The notes beneath the pieces were generated by a model. The model saw only the letters and a list, made by a program, of their open reading frames with translations. It was not told where the DNA came from and did no database searches. 50,775 bases of DNA. Source: Paenibacillus pinistramenti. Its GTDB lineage: Bacteria > Bacillota > Bacilli > Paenibacillales > Paenibacillaceae. The position numbers and the translations under genes were made by a program. The stretch lies in NCBI RefSeq assembly GCF_005869875.1, contig NZ_VAWG01000020.1, positions 1 to 50,775 of the forward strand. Reading direction: 5' to 3'. How positions within the stretch are numbered: the stretch's first letter is position 1; the number at the start of each line of letters is the position of its first letter. Positions 25,486-34,691 of the stretch are shown piece by piece.

Positions 25486-26599
25486 TTATTGTGCATCTGT
25501 TTTGATCTGGCTTCTTAAGTACCCGTCGATAAAAGCATCCAGGTCGCCGTCCATAACGGCCCCGACATTCCCGGTCTCCACGCTGGTGCGATGGTCCTTG
25601 ACCATGCTGTACGGGTGGAACACATAAGAGCGGATTTGGCTGCCCCATGCGATATCCGACTGCTCGCCGCGAATTTCAGCCAGCTCCTTCTGCTGCTCTT
25701 CGATCTTGCGTTCATACAGCTTGGAACGGAGCATCGTCATCGCGCGCTCGCGGTTCTTGATCTGAGATCGTTCGTTCTGGCAGGTCACGACGATTCCCGT
25801 TGGAATGTGCGTAATCCGCACTGCCGAGTCGGTCGTATTGATGTGCTGGCCGCCGGCGCCGCTTGCGCGGTACGTATCGATCTTGAGGTCCTCGGTCCGG
25901 ATTTCGATCTCAACATCGTCGGAAATCTCCGGTACCACGTCGCAGGATACGAACGAGGTATGGCGTCTGCCGGATGAGTCAAAAGGCGAGATGCGGACGA
26001 GCCGGTGAACACCTTTTTCCGCCTTCAGATAGCCGTAAGCGTTATAGCCCTTGATCAGCAGCGTTACGCTCTTGATGCCGGCTTCATCCCCTGGCAGATA
26101 GTCCAGCGTCTCCACCTTGAAGCCTCTCTTCTCCGCCCAGCGGGTGTACATCCGCAGCAGCATTTGGCCCCAGTCCTGGGACTCCGTGCCGCCTGCGCCC
26201 GGGTGCAGCTCAAGAATCGCATTCATCTTATCGTAAGGCTGGTTCAGCAGCAGCTGCAGCTCAAACGTATTCAGACGCTCGACAAGGTCCGCTACGGAAG
26301 CCGCAATGTCGGACTCCAGCGACTCGTCGCCTTCCTCTTCGGCCAGTTCAATCATAACCGTAATATCGTCATAGTCCTGCTGCAGCTTCATGTACTGGTC
26401 GACGGAAGACTTGACCGCATTCATTTCGTTAATGATCTGCTGCGCAGCGTCGTTATCATCCCAGAAATCTGGAGCCGCCATCTTCTCTTCGAAGTTCGCG
26501 ATCATCTCCTGCTTAAGATCTAAGTCAAAGAGACCCCCTAAGATTGGTTAGTTTCTTGCTTACTTCACGCAAATCCTGTTTCACGCTTACATCGATCAT
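25486..26599 (-). CDS. prfB: Peptide chain release factor 2, with programmed +1 frameshift
   Basis: The gene is read in two frames. The first is 24 codons from ATG 26599 ([10 protein letters not shown]...NLRGSL) ending in CTT-TGA-C at 26524-26530. A +1 shift at CTT skips one T and continues DLDLKQEM into the main frame, giving 370 aa. AGGGGG just before the shift acts as the stimulatory internal Shine-Dalgarno. This is the classic RF2 autoregulation: low RF2 favours frameshifting at UGA. The SPF anticodon-like tripeptide (SPFDSSG) and the catalytic GGQ ([10 protein letters not shown]) are intact. RF2 reads UGA and UAA. Confidence 0.96.
26524..26539 (-). promoter_or_regulatory. prfB +1 frameshift signal
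   Basis: On the minus strand AGG-GGG-TCT-CTT-TGA-C combines the internal Shine-Dalgarno-like AGGGGG three nucleotides before the slippery CTT with an in-frame UGA followed by C. This matches the known bacterial prfB shift site. Confidence 0.95.
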
Positions 26600-26781
26600 C
26601 GGAAAATATCACCTCAGGCAAAAGTATAGCCGCCGCCTCATTCCAAGACTTCAAGAAGAGACGGGGCTTATTATAGAAAAAGCATATCCTATTGTAACCG
26701 CCGCCGTATATGGGCGGACAGCCAAATTTAAGGTATAAGGAAAAGGCTGAATCAGTCAGACCGCGAGAATAAGCTTTAAAC

Positions 26782-29286
26782 TTAAGCTTCTTGTCCGTGG
26801 CAGTGTTTATATTTCTTGCCGCTGCCGCAAGGGCAAAGGTCGTTACGGCCGATCTCTTCGCCGCGCTGTACCGGATGCTTCTCAGCAGGCTCGCCGTTTG
26901 TCGAGACCTTGTTCTCATCGACAACCGCCTGACGCTCCTGGTTCGTTTCGATTTGAGCCTTCATGATGTAAGTCGCAATTTCCTCTTGGATCGTTGCGAT
27001 CATCTCATGGAACATCTCAAAACCTTCAAACTGGTACTCGCGGAGCGGATCCGTACCGCCGTATGCACGAAGGTGAATACCTTGACGGAGCTGATCCATC
27101 GCATCGATGTGATCCATCCATTTGCTGTCCACGGAGCGGAGCACGATAACCTTCTCGAACTCACGCACCATTTCAGGGCCGATTTGCTCCTCACGGGCAT
27201 TATATTTTTGCAGCACTTTATCAAAAATATACTCGACCATCTCTTCCTTCTCTTTGCCCCACAGCTCGTCTTTGGTCAATTCGCCGTCGAGCAGCTTGGC
27301 ATTCACATAATCAGCGACTTCTTCAAGCTCCCAGTTCTCAGGAATATCATCGCTGCAGTGCGCTTCGACAATACGTTCTACGACCGGCTTGATCATATCC
27401 AGCACGATCTGCTTGATGTTATCGGACTCCAGCACTTCGCGGCGCTGTTTGTAGATAATTTCACGCTGCTGATTCATTACGTCGTCATACTGCAGGACGA
27501 TCTTACGAACGTCGAAGTTATTGCCTTCTACCCGCTTCTGGGCGGATTCGATCGCACGGGTAATCATTTTACTTTCGATTGGTGAATCCTCATCAAAGCC
27601 GAGACGGTCCATCATCGCCAGCACGTTGTCAGCGCCAAAGCGTTTCATGAGCTCATCGCCCATGGACAGGTAGAACTGGGTCGATCCCGGGTCACCCTGA
27701 CGGCCGGCACGGCCGCGCAGCTGGTTATCGATCCGGCGGGATTCGTGCCGCTCTGTACCAATAATATGGAGACCGCCGATTTCCTCAACGCCTTCGCCCA
27801 GCAGGATGTCCGTACCGCGGCCTGCCATGTTTGTAGCGATGGTCACCGAACCCGCTTGACCAGCATGGGAAATGATCTCCGCTTCCTCTGCATGGTATTT
27901 GGCGTTAAGCACTTTATGAGGCACGCCTTTGCGTTTCAGCATTTCGGACAGCAGCTCGGAGTTCTCAATCGAAACGGTACCGACCAGCACCGGCTGCTTG
28001 TTCGCATGGCGTTTGACGATTTCGTCGACAACGGCCCGGAACTTGCCTGCTTCGCTCTTGTATACGATGTCCGGCATATCGACGCGGCGGTTCGGACGGT
28101 TCGTCGGCACCTGGAGCACTTCAAGACCGTAGATCTTCTTGAATTCCTCTTCCTCGGTCTTCGCCGTACCGGTCATGCCCGCCAGCTTGCGGTACATCCG
28201 GAAGTAGTTCTGGAACGTAATCGTTGCGAGCGTCATGCTCTCGTTCTGAACTTCCAGCTGCTCCTTCGCTTCGATAGCCTGGTGCAGCCCGTCGCTGTAA
28301 CGGCGGCCCTGCATAATCCGGCCTGTAAATTCGTCAACGATCAGCACTTCGCCTTCCGAAACCACGTAATCAACGTCACGGCGCATAATCGCATTTGCTT
28401 TCAGCGCCTGCACAATGTGGTGGTTCAACGTTACGTGAGTATGATCGTACAGATTGGAAATCCCGAACGCTTTCTCCGCTTTAGCCACACCGGCTTCGGT
28501 CAGAGCGACCGATTTTACCTTAATATCAACTGTATAATCCTCTTCTTTAACCAGACGTTTCACGAAACGGTCCGCAGCATAATACAGCTCTGCCGATTTC
28601 TGCGCTTGTCCGGAAATAATAAGCGGAGTACGCGCTTCGTCGACCAGAATGGAGTCCACTTCGTCAATAATACAGAAATAAAGCGGACGCTGTACCATCT
28701 GTTCCTTATAAAGGACCATATTGTCACGAAGATAGTCGAACCCGAATTCGTTATTCGTACCATAGGTAATATCACATGCGTAAGCAGCCTGCTTGTCGGC
28801 ATGCTCCATACCGTTCAAGTTCACTCCGACAGTCATGCCCAGAAAAGAATAAATCCGGCCCATTTCCGCGCTGTCGCGCTGCGCCAGGTAATCATTCACT
28901 GTAACCACATGTACGCCTTTGCCTAGAAGAGCATTCAAATAAACCGGCAGGGTACCGACCAGCGTCTTACCTTCACCGGTTTTCATCTCAGCGATTCTGC
29001 CTTCATGCAGCGCCATACCGCCGATCATCTGTACATCATAATGGCGTTTGCCAAGCACACGCTTGGAAGCCTCACGAACCGTAGCAAAAGCTTCCGGCAG
29101 CAGGTCGTCCAGCGATTCTCCTTTATCAAGCCGCTCCCGGAATTCAACAGTCTTCGCCTGAAGCTGCTCGTCCGTAAGCTCTGTAAATTTAGGTTCTAAT
29201 GTATTAATAAAGTCCACAGTCTTCGTAAGACGTTTGACATCACGCTCATTCATGTCGCCAAAAATCTTCTTAACAAGTCCTAGCAT
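26782..29286 (-). CDS. secA: Preprotein translocase ATPase SecA
   Basis: The 834-aa motor drives post-translational protein export through SecYEG. Walker A TGEGKT lies at ~103-108. The nucleotide-binding folds, preprotein-crosslinking domain and scaffold helices follow in order, with [11 protein letters not shown] (motif VI) near ~528. The C-terminal zinc tail [17 protein letters not shown] that binds SecB or membrane lipids is present. It lies between hpf and prfB, as in Bacillus. The 26600-26781 gap to prfB holds only a weak CCGCC/GGCGG hairpin. Confidence 0.98.
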   Translation of the reverse strand: MLGLVKKIFGDMNERDVKRLTKTVDFINTLEPKFTELTDEQLQAKTVEFRERLDKGESLDDLLPEAFATVREASKRVLGKRHYDVQMIGGMALHEGRIAEMKTGEGKTLVGTLPVYLNALLGKGVHVVTVNDYLAQRDSAEMGRIYSFLGMTVGVNLNGMEHADKQAAYACDITYGTNNEFGFDYLRDNMVLYKEQMVQRPLYFCIIDEVDSILVDEARTPLIISGQAQKSAELYYAADRFVKRLVKEEDYTVDIKVKSVALTEAGVAKAEKAFGISNLYDHTHVTLNHHIVQALKANAIMRRDVDYVVSEGEVLIVDEFTGRIMQGRRYSDGLHQAIEAKEQLEVQNESMTLATITFQNYFRMYRKLAGMTGTAKTEEEEFKKIYGLEVLQVPTNRPNRRVDMPDIVYKSEAGKFRAVVDEIVKRHANKQPVLVGTVSIENSELLSEMLKRKGVPHKVLNAKYHAEEAEIISHAGQAGSVTIATNMAGRGTDILLGEGVEEIGGLHIIGTERHESRRIDNQLRGRAGRQGDPGSTQFYLSMGDELMKRFGADNVLAMMDRLGFDEDSPIESKMITRAIESAQKRVEGNNFDVRKIVLQYDDVMNQQREIIYKQRREVLESDNIKQIVLDMIKPVVERIVEAHCSDDIPENWELEEVADYVNAKLLDGELTKDELWGKEKEEMVEYIFDKVLQKYNAREEQIGPEMVREFEKVIVLRSVDSKWMDHIDAMDQLRQGIHLRAYGGTDPLREYQFEGFEMFHEMIATIQEEIATYIMKAQIETNQERQAVVDENKVSTNGEPAEKHPVQRGEEIGRNDLCPCGSGKKYKHCHGQEA

Positions 29287-29324
29287 GGTTTTCCCCTTTC
29301 ACGCAAAACAGGTCGTTTGCCTAA

Positions 29325-29353
29325 ATTGTAACAGTTTGTAAGACACGCCGCAA
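29325..29353 (-). promoter_or_regulatory. Probable SigA promoter of secA
   Basis: On the minus strand TTGCGG (29348-29353) and TACAAT (29325-29330) are 17 nt apart, ~40 nt before the ATG. A short palindrome CAACAC-GG-GTGTTG overlaps the -35 side (about 29351-29364). Confidence 0.55.
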
Positions 29354-29394
29354 CACGGGTGTTGATGCCAATTCATATATCTATCTATATATAC

Positions 29395-29429
29395 GCATAA
29401 AGAGCCTTATTCGGGTATGAATAAGGCTC
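29395..29429 (-). terminator. Terminator after hpf
   Basis: A perfect 11-bp stem GAGCCTTATTC/GAATAAGGCTC with a 6-nt loop is followed by TTTATG on the minus strand. It lies ~110 nt beyond the hpf stop; the intervening sequence holds no evident gene. Confidence 0.75.
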
Positions 29430-29537
29430 CGTTAATCAACATTTTTCAAAATAAATTCATATCGTATTCACCAATTAGCCACTTTAAGGACCTCAGCTAT
29501 GGCGTACATCCTGCCAAACACTTTGCTTTAATGCCAA

Positions 29538-30101
29538 TTAATCCTGGGCAATCAGTCCATATCTGCCGTCATTCCGTTTGTAGACGACATTCACTTCTCT
29601 CGACTCCGTGTTGGAGAATACGAAGAAATTGTGGCCCAGCAAATCCATCTGCAAAATCGCTTCTTCCACGTCCATCGGCTTCAGAGTAAAACGTTTCGTC
29701 CGGACAACTTCCAGACCGTTGTAATCCTCCTCTTCCGACTCCGTTTCCACCAAGAGCGAACCATCCAAAGGTTCTTCGACGGAAAGCCCTTTAAGACCGG
29801 ATTGGCGTCTGCGGCTTACTTTCGTTTTGTACTTACGAATCTGACGTTCAAGCTTGTCCACTACCGCGTCAACCGAGCTGTACATATCATCGCTCTTATC
29901 CTCTGCCCGGAGCAGTACGCCCGGAAGCGGAATCGTGACCTCAACGGTGTGTACGCCTTTAGCTACACTTAACGTCACATTTGTATCAGAGGTGGGGGGT
30001 GCATCAAAGTATTTCTCTAGCCGGCTAAGCTTCTTGCTCACGTAATCACGCAAAGCACCTGTAACTTCAATCTGCTGACCTCGAACACTTAGTTTATCCA
30101 T
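29538..30101 (-). CDS. hpf: Long-form ribosome hibernation promoting factor
   Basis: I chose the ATG at 30101 (AAAGGAGG 8 nt upstream), giving 187 aa. The N-terminal S30AE domain (~1-100, beginning LSVRGQQIEVTGAL) binds in the decoding region of the 30S subunit. The C-terminal domain (~130-187, FTLKPMDVEEAILQMDLLGHNFFVF) is the dimerisation module that builds 100S ribosomes. This long two-domain form is standard in Firmicutes. It sits between secA and the cold-shock gene, with a strong SigA promoter. Confidence 0.95.
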   Translation of the reverse strand: MDKLSVRGQQIEVTGALRDYVSKKLSRLEKYFDAPPTSDTNVTLSVAKGVHTVEVTIPLPGVLLRAEDKSDDMYSSVDAVVDKLERQIRKYKTKVSRRRQSGLKGLSVEEPLDGSLLVETESEEEDYNGLEVVRTKRFTLKPMDVEEAILQMDLLGHNFFVFSNTESREVNVVYKRNDGRYGLIAQD

Positions 30102-30125
30102 AAAGCACGCCTCCTTTGCTCCTTC

Positions 30126-30154
30126 ATTATACCACATTGTAATCGCTGTGTAAA
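30126..30154 (-). promoter_or_regulatory. Strong SigA-type promoter of hpf
   Basis: On the minus strand TTTACA (30149-30154), 17 nt, TATAAT (30126-30131). The expected 5' leader is under 20 nt. Confidence 0.85.
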
Positions 30155-30221
30155 AAAGTTGGCGGGCCGTTCAGGCAGGACAGGAGACCGGAATCAGGAG
30201 CGGAACAACCTGCTGATAAAC

Positions 30222-30248
30222 AAAGAAAAGACCCCATTTCTGAGGTCT
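30222..30248 (-). terminator. Terminator of the cold-shock gene
   Basis: On the minus strand AGACCTC-AGAAAT-GGGGTCT (7 bp, one U-G) is followed by TTTCTTT, ~70 nt past the stop. Confidence 0.82.
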
Positions 30249-30318
30249 GCATCTACGCTAAGCGATTCAATTGTTAACCATCAATACCATTATATGTAGG
30301 TCGGCCTGGCCGGGATGA

Positions 30319-30516
30319 TTATAATTTGATAACGTTAGCCGCTTGCGGTCCGCGTGCACCTTCGACGATGTCGAATTCCACGTCTTGTCCTTCTTCGAGC
30401 GTTTTGAAGCCTTCAGATTGGATTGCGGAGAAGTGTACGAATACGTCTCCACCTTCAGAAGTTTCGATGAAGCCATAGCCTTTCTCTGCGTTAAACCATT
30501 TAACTTTACCTTGCAT
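30319..30516 (-). CDS. Cold-shock / CspA-family RNA-binding protein
   Basis: The 65-aa single cold-shock domain has RNP1 KGYGFIE (~13-19) and RNP2 VFVHF (~26-30). It binds single-stranded RNA/DNA and loosens RNA structure. An ATG-proximal GAAGGGAA site supports this start; a longer overlapping frame is not coding. A SigA-like promoter lies 50-80 nt upstream. It marks the edge of the conserved backbone; the AT-rich modification island starts just beyond. Confidence 0.96.
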   Translation of the reverse strand: MQGKVKWFNAEKGYGFIETSEGGDVFVHFSAIQSEGFKTLEEGQDVEFDIVEGARGPQAANVIKL

Positions 30517-30566
30517 GCACTAACATTCCCTTCATTGTCAAATAAGTGAGTCAGTCCCACATCTCG

Positions 30567-30596
30567 AATATACCACCCGGTCCCCCGCAACGTCAA
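30567..30596 (-). promoter_or_regulatory. SigA-type promoter of the cold-shock gene
   Basis: On the minus strand TTGACG (30591-30596), 18 nt, TATATT (30567-30572). It implies a leader of ~45 nt. The remaining 30600-30784 gap shows nothing clear. Confidence 0.75.
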
Positions 30597-30784
30597 TCGG
30601 GGTAAAAACAGTTTAATTGTAGGTAAATGTAGAAAACTGTCTTTTCCGCTGTCTTTCGCAAGGAGACGCATGTTTTTGTGACGTAAACAAAATGGAGCCT
30701 GTACTTATGATTAAACCGGAAGGGCGAGGGTGAAACAGAACATTAAAAAATTATGATTTAATTCCAATAAAACAACAACTGAAT

Positions 30785-31507
30785 TCATATTTGATAACTT
30801 TCTAAAATTTGTATTAAGTCGCTGGAATCTCTTAATTCTTTTACTAAATCGTGATGGAAAACGGAGGGGAAATAATTCAAGGAAATATTGCAATATCCAT
30901 CTAAACGCAATGCATGATGCTTATCGCTTTCCGAATAGTAAATATCAATTTTAGTATCCGGATTATTTCGCCCCTCAATTAACTTACTTAAATCTAAATA
31001 GTAATCTACTACATCACTCGGAATGTTTCGAACCTTTTTCATCCACCTGCTTTCCCCCATTTCCGAGAATAGCTTCTCGCCAATAAAAGTTTGTGGATTA
31101 AATGCTACTACTTGGGTTTTTGTCTTTAGCAACAAGCTAAGAAGAATTGCGGCATATCCTCCCATCGAGTTGCCCACCAATATCACTTTTCGGGCTTGGG
31201 ACTGCTCAATCAAGCTATCTAAGTATTGGGCTAACTGCTCAATATTAGATATGGATCGTGTCTTTAATCCGTAATGGTACCATGCTTGACTAAAATCACG
31301 AATAAATATTCTTTTCGACTGAATTTCCCTGGAGATATTATAAAATTCAAAGAATGGAATACCAAGACCGCTTTTCACACCTCCGAAGTAAACATATAAA
31401 TATTTACTCTGAGTTGTATAATCAATTACAACCTTTTTCTCCTCTTCATTTATATACTTCTCAACTAACAAAGCATTACAACTGTTAATCCAAAATTCAA
31501 AATCCAC
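30785..31507 (-). CDS. Alpha/beta-hydrolase-like protein of the modification operon
   Basis: The 240-aa protein has the nucleophile elbow VILVGNSMGGYAAI (~109-122, G-x-S-x-G with Ser112) and a likely acid/His pair late in the sequence (ESDKHHALR and SVFHHDLV). The fold is alpha/beta hydrolase; the substrate is unknown. It could de-esterify, edit or transfer an acyl group on the polymer. It starts at GTG 31507, whose G overlaps the TAG of the glycerophosphotransferase-like gene, so it is translationally coupled. Sequence is AT-rich compared with the flanking backbone. Confidence 0.72.
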   Translation of the reverse strand: MDFEFWINSCNALLVEKYINEEEKKVVIDYTTQSKYLYVYFGGVKSGLGIPFFEFYNISREIQSKRIFIRDFSQAWYHYGLKTRSISNIEQLAQYLDSLIEQSQARKVILVGNSMGGYAAILLSLLLKTKTQVVAFNPQTFIGEKLFSEMGESRWMKKVRNIPSDVVDYYLDLSKLIEGRNNPDTKIDIYYSESDKHHALRLDGYCNISLNYFPSVFHHDLVKELRDSSDLIQILESYQI

Positions 31508-33057
31508 TATGAGTGAACCCCAACAAATAATTTATCATTCTCTAAAAGATGCGCTTTGGCCTGCTCAATAAGTTCCTCGTTAATATCAGTACACGAGTTC
31601 TTATAAGCATCCATCAGTCTTTCAAAATAATACGATGATTTCCTTATATCCCCTTCTACTTTATACATAAATCCGAGATTAAACAGTGTTTCTGGATGAT
31701 CAGGACGCAGAATGTAGTCCTCCCGCAACAATAAAATTGCCTTTTTTATATCATTATTAACAAAATGATAGGAGGCTTTTAGAGTAAGAAGTTCTTTATC
31801 ATCACTTGCTTCTTTCGCATATTCATCAATTGCATGTGCTGCTTCATCAATAAAACCTTGTGTAAGCATATTATTTATGTTTGATTTAATAGTATTTCTG
31901 ATTAGTAATATGTCATCGTCAATACTTTTATTGAGGAATTCACCTTTCTTATCTCTCCCTTCCCATAATGCGTCAATAGCCTGCCATACTCTAATGGAAG
32001 AAGAGCTATCTTGATAGTGGTGAACAATAGACTTAACATAATTCCGTTGCTGTTTAAAGTAATCAAGATTCGTAATTGATTTAATTATTTCTGATTGCAA
32101 ATCAGATTGCGTACCTACTATCGGGCCTGGAGCCCAAAAATCATATGGTGACAGCCATAAGCCCCTGGTAGAGTTATATTTTTCTAAATCACTCGGAACG
32201 AACATCACTGGCCGATCTAATAAAAGGAAATCCATATAGACTGAAGAATAGTCCGAAATCAGCATATCAGCAGCATTTAAAATATCATACGTGCCTGTAT
32301 CCGTTTCAGCTAACTTTTCCTCTGTCAGGAAGTAAATACTTGGACTTAAAAGTTCTTTCACTTTATCCGCAACAAGTCTTTCCTCAAAATAATGCAGTTT
32401 TACCACCATTAACATATTATTCTGCTCTAAAAATTCCTCGAATTTATGGAAATCAAAGTATTCAATTCCAAATATGTTCTGCCAAGAGCGCCCACCATCA
32501 CTTTTGTTAAGGTTAACGTACTGATCTCTCCAAGTAGGCATATAATAGATAATTTTTTTATTAGAGATATCTCTATTTAATATGCTTTGTAGTCTATCTC
32601 TTCCTTTGGAGTTAAACAAAGCATCGTTCCTTGGCATTCCCGTAACTTTATATGCCTCTCCAGTAACATGAAACCCAGCATTGACCATTGCACTACAAAA
32701 AGGTGAGTAGGAAGCAATCATATTAATATTTTTAAAATAATAGTAAAGATATTCTCTACTATTTTTAATTGATCTTATTGTTGTCTCCATTGCCCCAGTA
32801 GTTTTCGGGCCAAATCCATGCCATAATTCTATATTTAATTGATAAGGTGTGGGTATATAATCCCTATGAGTCGTCACAACTATTTCACTATCTACAATCT
32901 CCTCTGGACCTTGTGTATAAAAATCGCTTACTAAAAGTTCCACATCATACTTTTCAGAAATGAAGTCAGGAATATTTTCATATAATGCTCTGCAATTACA
33001 TCCGGCCCTCGTATGATTAATTAACTTTACTCTTGGCTTAAACTTTTTATTATTCAA
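31507..33057 (-). CDS. CDP-glycerol/CDP-ribitol phosphotransferase-like protein with TPR tail
   Basis: The ~516-aa protein has a TagB/TagF-family transferase domain (~1-390) with NIELWHGFGPKTTG, GMPRNDALF, the VVKLHYFEE motif and SDYSSVYMDFLLLDRP (nucleotide-binding end). C-terminal TPR-like helices follow (~405-510, LFNLGFMYKVEGDIRKSSYYF). I prefer TTG 33057 (GGAGGG 8 nt upstream) to TTG 33072. Family members move a polyol phosphate from CDP-glycerol or CDP-ribitol to a growing chain. No membrane-binding helix or teichoic-acid polymerase-length N-terminus is obvious, so a protein-linked acceptor is plausible. The partner cytidylyltransferase and SDR are two genes upstream. Confidence 0.85.
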   Translation of the reverse strand: MNNKKFKPRVKLINHTRAGCNCRALYENIPDFISEKYDVELLVSDFYTQGPEEIVDSEIVVTTHRDYIPTPYQLNIELWHGFGPKTTGAMETTIRSIKNSREYLYYYFKNINMIASYSPFCSAMVNAGFHVTGEAYKVTGMPRNDALFNSKGRDRLQSILNRDISNKKIIYYMPTWRDQYVNLNKSDGGRSWQNIFGIEYFDFHKFEEFLEQNNMLMVVKLHYFEERLVADKVKELLSPSIYFLTEEKLAETDTGTYDILNAADMLISDYSSVYMDFLLLDRPVMFVPSDLEKYNSTRGLWLSPYDFWAPGPIVGTQSDLQSEIIKSITNLDYFKQQRNYVKSIVHHYQDSSSSIRVWQAIDALWEGRDKKGEFLNKSIDDDILLIRNTIKSNINNMLTQGFIDEAAHAIDEYAKEASDDKELLTLKASYHFVNNDIKKAILLLREDYILRPDHPETLFNLGFMYKVEGDIRKSSYYFERLMDAYKNSCTDINEELIEQAKAHLLENDKLFVGVHS

Positions 33058-33074
33058 ATTGTAGCCCTCCAATA

Positions 33075-33782
33075 TTAGTAACTCTTCACCTGTTGTCTTA
33101 CTACAATATTTTGTCCGTCTAAAAAATCTCCAGATGCAGGGATTAAGCTACGAACAACACCCGCTATATCTTCTGGTTGCATAATAGTAGAGGGATCTTC
33201 GTTAGGAGCCAACTTTTTACGTAGATCTGTTGCACATCTCCCTGGCGAAACGCAATATACCTTTATCCCGTACTCTTTCAACTCTTCAGACAATGTCTCC
33301 GAGAAATTAATAACTGCTGCTTTTGAAGCAGCGTAAGCACTCCAACCTGGTCTTGCACTCATCCCAGCAGTAGAAGAGATGTTAATAATCTTTCCGCCGG
33401 AGCTTTTCATTGTTTTGACTGCCTCTTTGGTTATCAGAAACATAGAACTCACATTTACTTTAAATGTTGTTTCCCAATTCTCAATAGTTGTCTCTAAGAT
33501 AGAGCGTGGTTCAACGTAACCCGCGCAATTAATAAGAATGTCAGCATCGTTATCTTTAAATAACGATGCTAACTGTTCTTGAGTCTCTTCTATATTTGCA
33601 AAGTCAATAGAGTATAGTTCAACCAGGCTAGAAGTATCCATAAAGCCTTTTGTCTTTTCTAATTCAGTAATAGATCTAGAAATTAAAATAAACTTCTCAA
33701 TGCTCCGCTCGCTCTTACTCAATTCTATGGCTATAGCGCGTCCTATACCTTTGCTAGCACCAGAAATTATGCAAGTTTTCAT
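33075..33782 (-). CDS. Short-chain dehydrogenase/reductase (ribulose-5-phosphate-reductase-like candidate)
   Basis: The protein has 235 aa from ATG 33782 (GGAGA 8 nt upstream). The NAD(P) motif SGASKGIGRA (~7-16), NAG-type NCAGY (~80), catalytic Ser in INISSTAG and YAASK give a classical SDR. Its 4-bp spacing from the IspD/TarI-like gene mirrors the fused Bcs1/Acs1 enzymes of Haemophilus, in which a cytidylyltransferase and an SDR make CDP-ribitol from ribulose 5-phosphate. The same reaction is inferred here, not shown. Confidence 0.8.
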   Translation of the reverse strand: MKTCIISGASKGIGRAIAIELSKSERSIEKFILISRSITELEKTKGFMDTSSLVELYSIDFANIEETQEQLASLFKDNDADILINCAGYVEPRSILETTIENWETTFKVNVSSMFLITKEAVKTMKSSGGKIINISSTAGMSARPGWSAYAASKAAVINFSETLSEELKEYGIKVYCVSPGRCATDLRKKLAPNEDPSTIMQPEDIAGVVRSLIPASGDFLDGQNIVVRQQVKSY

Positions 33783-33786
33783 ATGC

Positions 33787-34473
33787 TCATTCTCCAATAA
33801 AATATTCTTGATAAATGGTAGGAGCTATTTTGAAATCGAAAGGAGTGGTTATTTTTAAATTATAATCATTACCTTTCATGATTTTTATACTTGCTCCTGA
33901 ATGTTCAAACAGCAAACTTGCATCCTCAGTGAAACTATTTTTATTATTAGCAACAGCCCAATTATGAGCAGATTTTAGTTCACTCACATTGAACTTTTGA
34001 GGCAACTGAACATTAATTAATTCCGAACGCTTTAAATTTTCAATGATATAACCTTCACCTTTCAGAACAGTAAATGGAATATCTAAAGCATAGGTTATGT
34101 TCTCCTCAGAATCTTTCATAATATTCATAAAATCTGAGACCGTCACAAACGGTCTGGCAGCTTCATGAATAATGACACTTTCATTCCTCACATGTTCGAG
34201 TGCTTTAAATGTTGACTCTTGTCTTGTTTCCCCACCTGCAATACATAATATATTTTTCTTTAGTCCATATACTTCAATCAATTCAAGTGTTCTCTCAATA
34301 TATTGCTCCGGACAAGATATAACAACTTCTTCTATTTCAGGAATATGCTCGATCTTTTCTAAAACATGGACGATTATTGGTCTGCCATATAGCAAAAGAA
34401 ACTGCTTTGGAATATCCTGTTTCATCCTTGTACCCTGACCACCAGCCAGCAAGATCATACTTGTTTTCTTCAT
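33787..34473 (-). CDS. IspD/TarI-like cytidylyltransferase
   Basis: The 228-aa nucleotidyltransferase has LAGGQGTRMKQDIPKQF (~9-25), HEAARPFV (~104), QLPQKF (~150) and NLKITTPFDF (~205), all family motifs. IspD (methylerythritol) and TarI (ribitol-5-phosphate) are hard to separate by eye. The neighbours (SDR, CDP-polyol transferase) favour a TarI/Bcs1-type role making CDP-ribitol or a related CDP-polyol, and housekeeping ispD normally lies elsewhere. It is the first gene of a four-gene, AT-rich, tightly packed operon with a SigD-like promoter 56 bp upstream. Confidence 0.83.
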   Translation of the reverse strand: MKKTSMILLAGGQGTRMKQDIPKQFLLLYGRPIIVHVLEKIEHIPEIEEVVISCPEQYIERTLELIEVYGLKKNILCIAGGETRQESTFKALEHVRNESVIIHEAARPFVTVSDFMNIMKDSEENITYALDIPFTVLKGEGYIIENLKRSELINVQLPQKFNVSELKSAHNWAVANNKNSFTEDASLLFEHSGASIKIMKGNDYNLKITTPFDFKIAPTIYQEYFIGE

Positions 34474-34528
34474 ACTCTATCTCCCAACAAGTGAATATTA
34501 TAAAGACTTAAAGTTCAATTTATATATA

Positions 34529-34556
34529 ATATCGACATCTATTCGATATTTATTGA
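34529..34556 (-). promoter_or_regulatory. SigD-like promoter of the IspD/SDR/transferase/hydrolase operon
   Basis: On the minus strand TCAA (34553-34556), 16 nt, GTCGATAT (34529-34536). The -10 octamer is identical to that of hag in this window. Confidence 0.6.
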
Positions 34557-34606
34557 CATTTTCTGTTGTAAATATGTTTGGAATTATATTCTTAGTCTAT
34601 TTTATA

Positions 34607-34634
34607 TCAATTAAACTAGTATTTTTGCCGATAA
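34607..34634 (+). promoter_or_regulatory. SigD-like promoter of the second transferase operon
   Basis: TCAA (34607-34610), 16 nt, GCCGATAA (34627-34634). It is 50 bp upstream of the start codon and divergent from the SigD-like promoter on the other strand. Confidence 0.6.
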
Positions 34635-34691
34635 ATAAAGGGGAGTAAGCGTATCACAAACTATAAAGGGTATATCGAAAGGGCATAAAAC

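Noticed and set aside
27745..28926. A 393-codon plus-strand open frame inside secA
   Set aside because: Antisense of conserved SecA coding sequence with no recognisable domain.
30267..30671. A longer 134-codon frame over the cold-shock gene
   Set aside because: Overlaps the clear CspA-family gene in another frame and has no domain.
33787..34473. Calling this gene ispD (isoprenoid synthesis)
   Set aside because: Neighbours are an SDR and a CDP-polyol transferase with a SigD-like promoter; context fits a TarI/Bcs1-type enzyme better, though sequence alone does not exclude IspD.
34616..34634. TAAA at 34612-34615 as the -35 for the plus-strand SigD-like promoter
   Set aside because: The spacer would be only 11 nt; TCAA at 34607-34610 gives 16 nt and matches hag.
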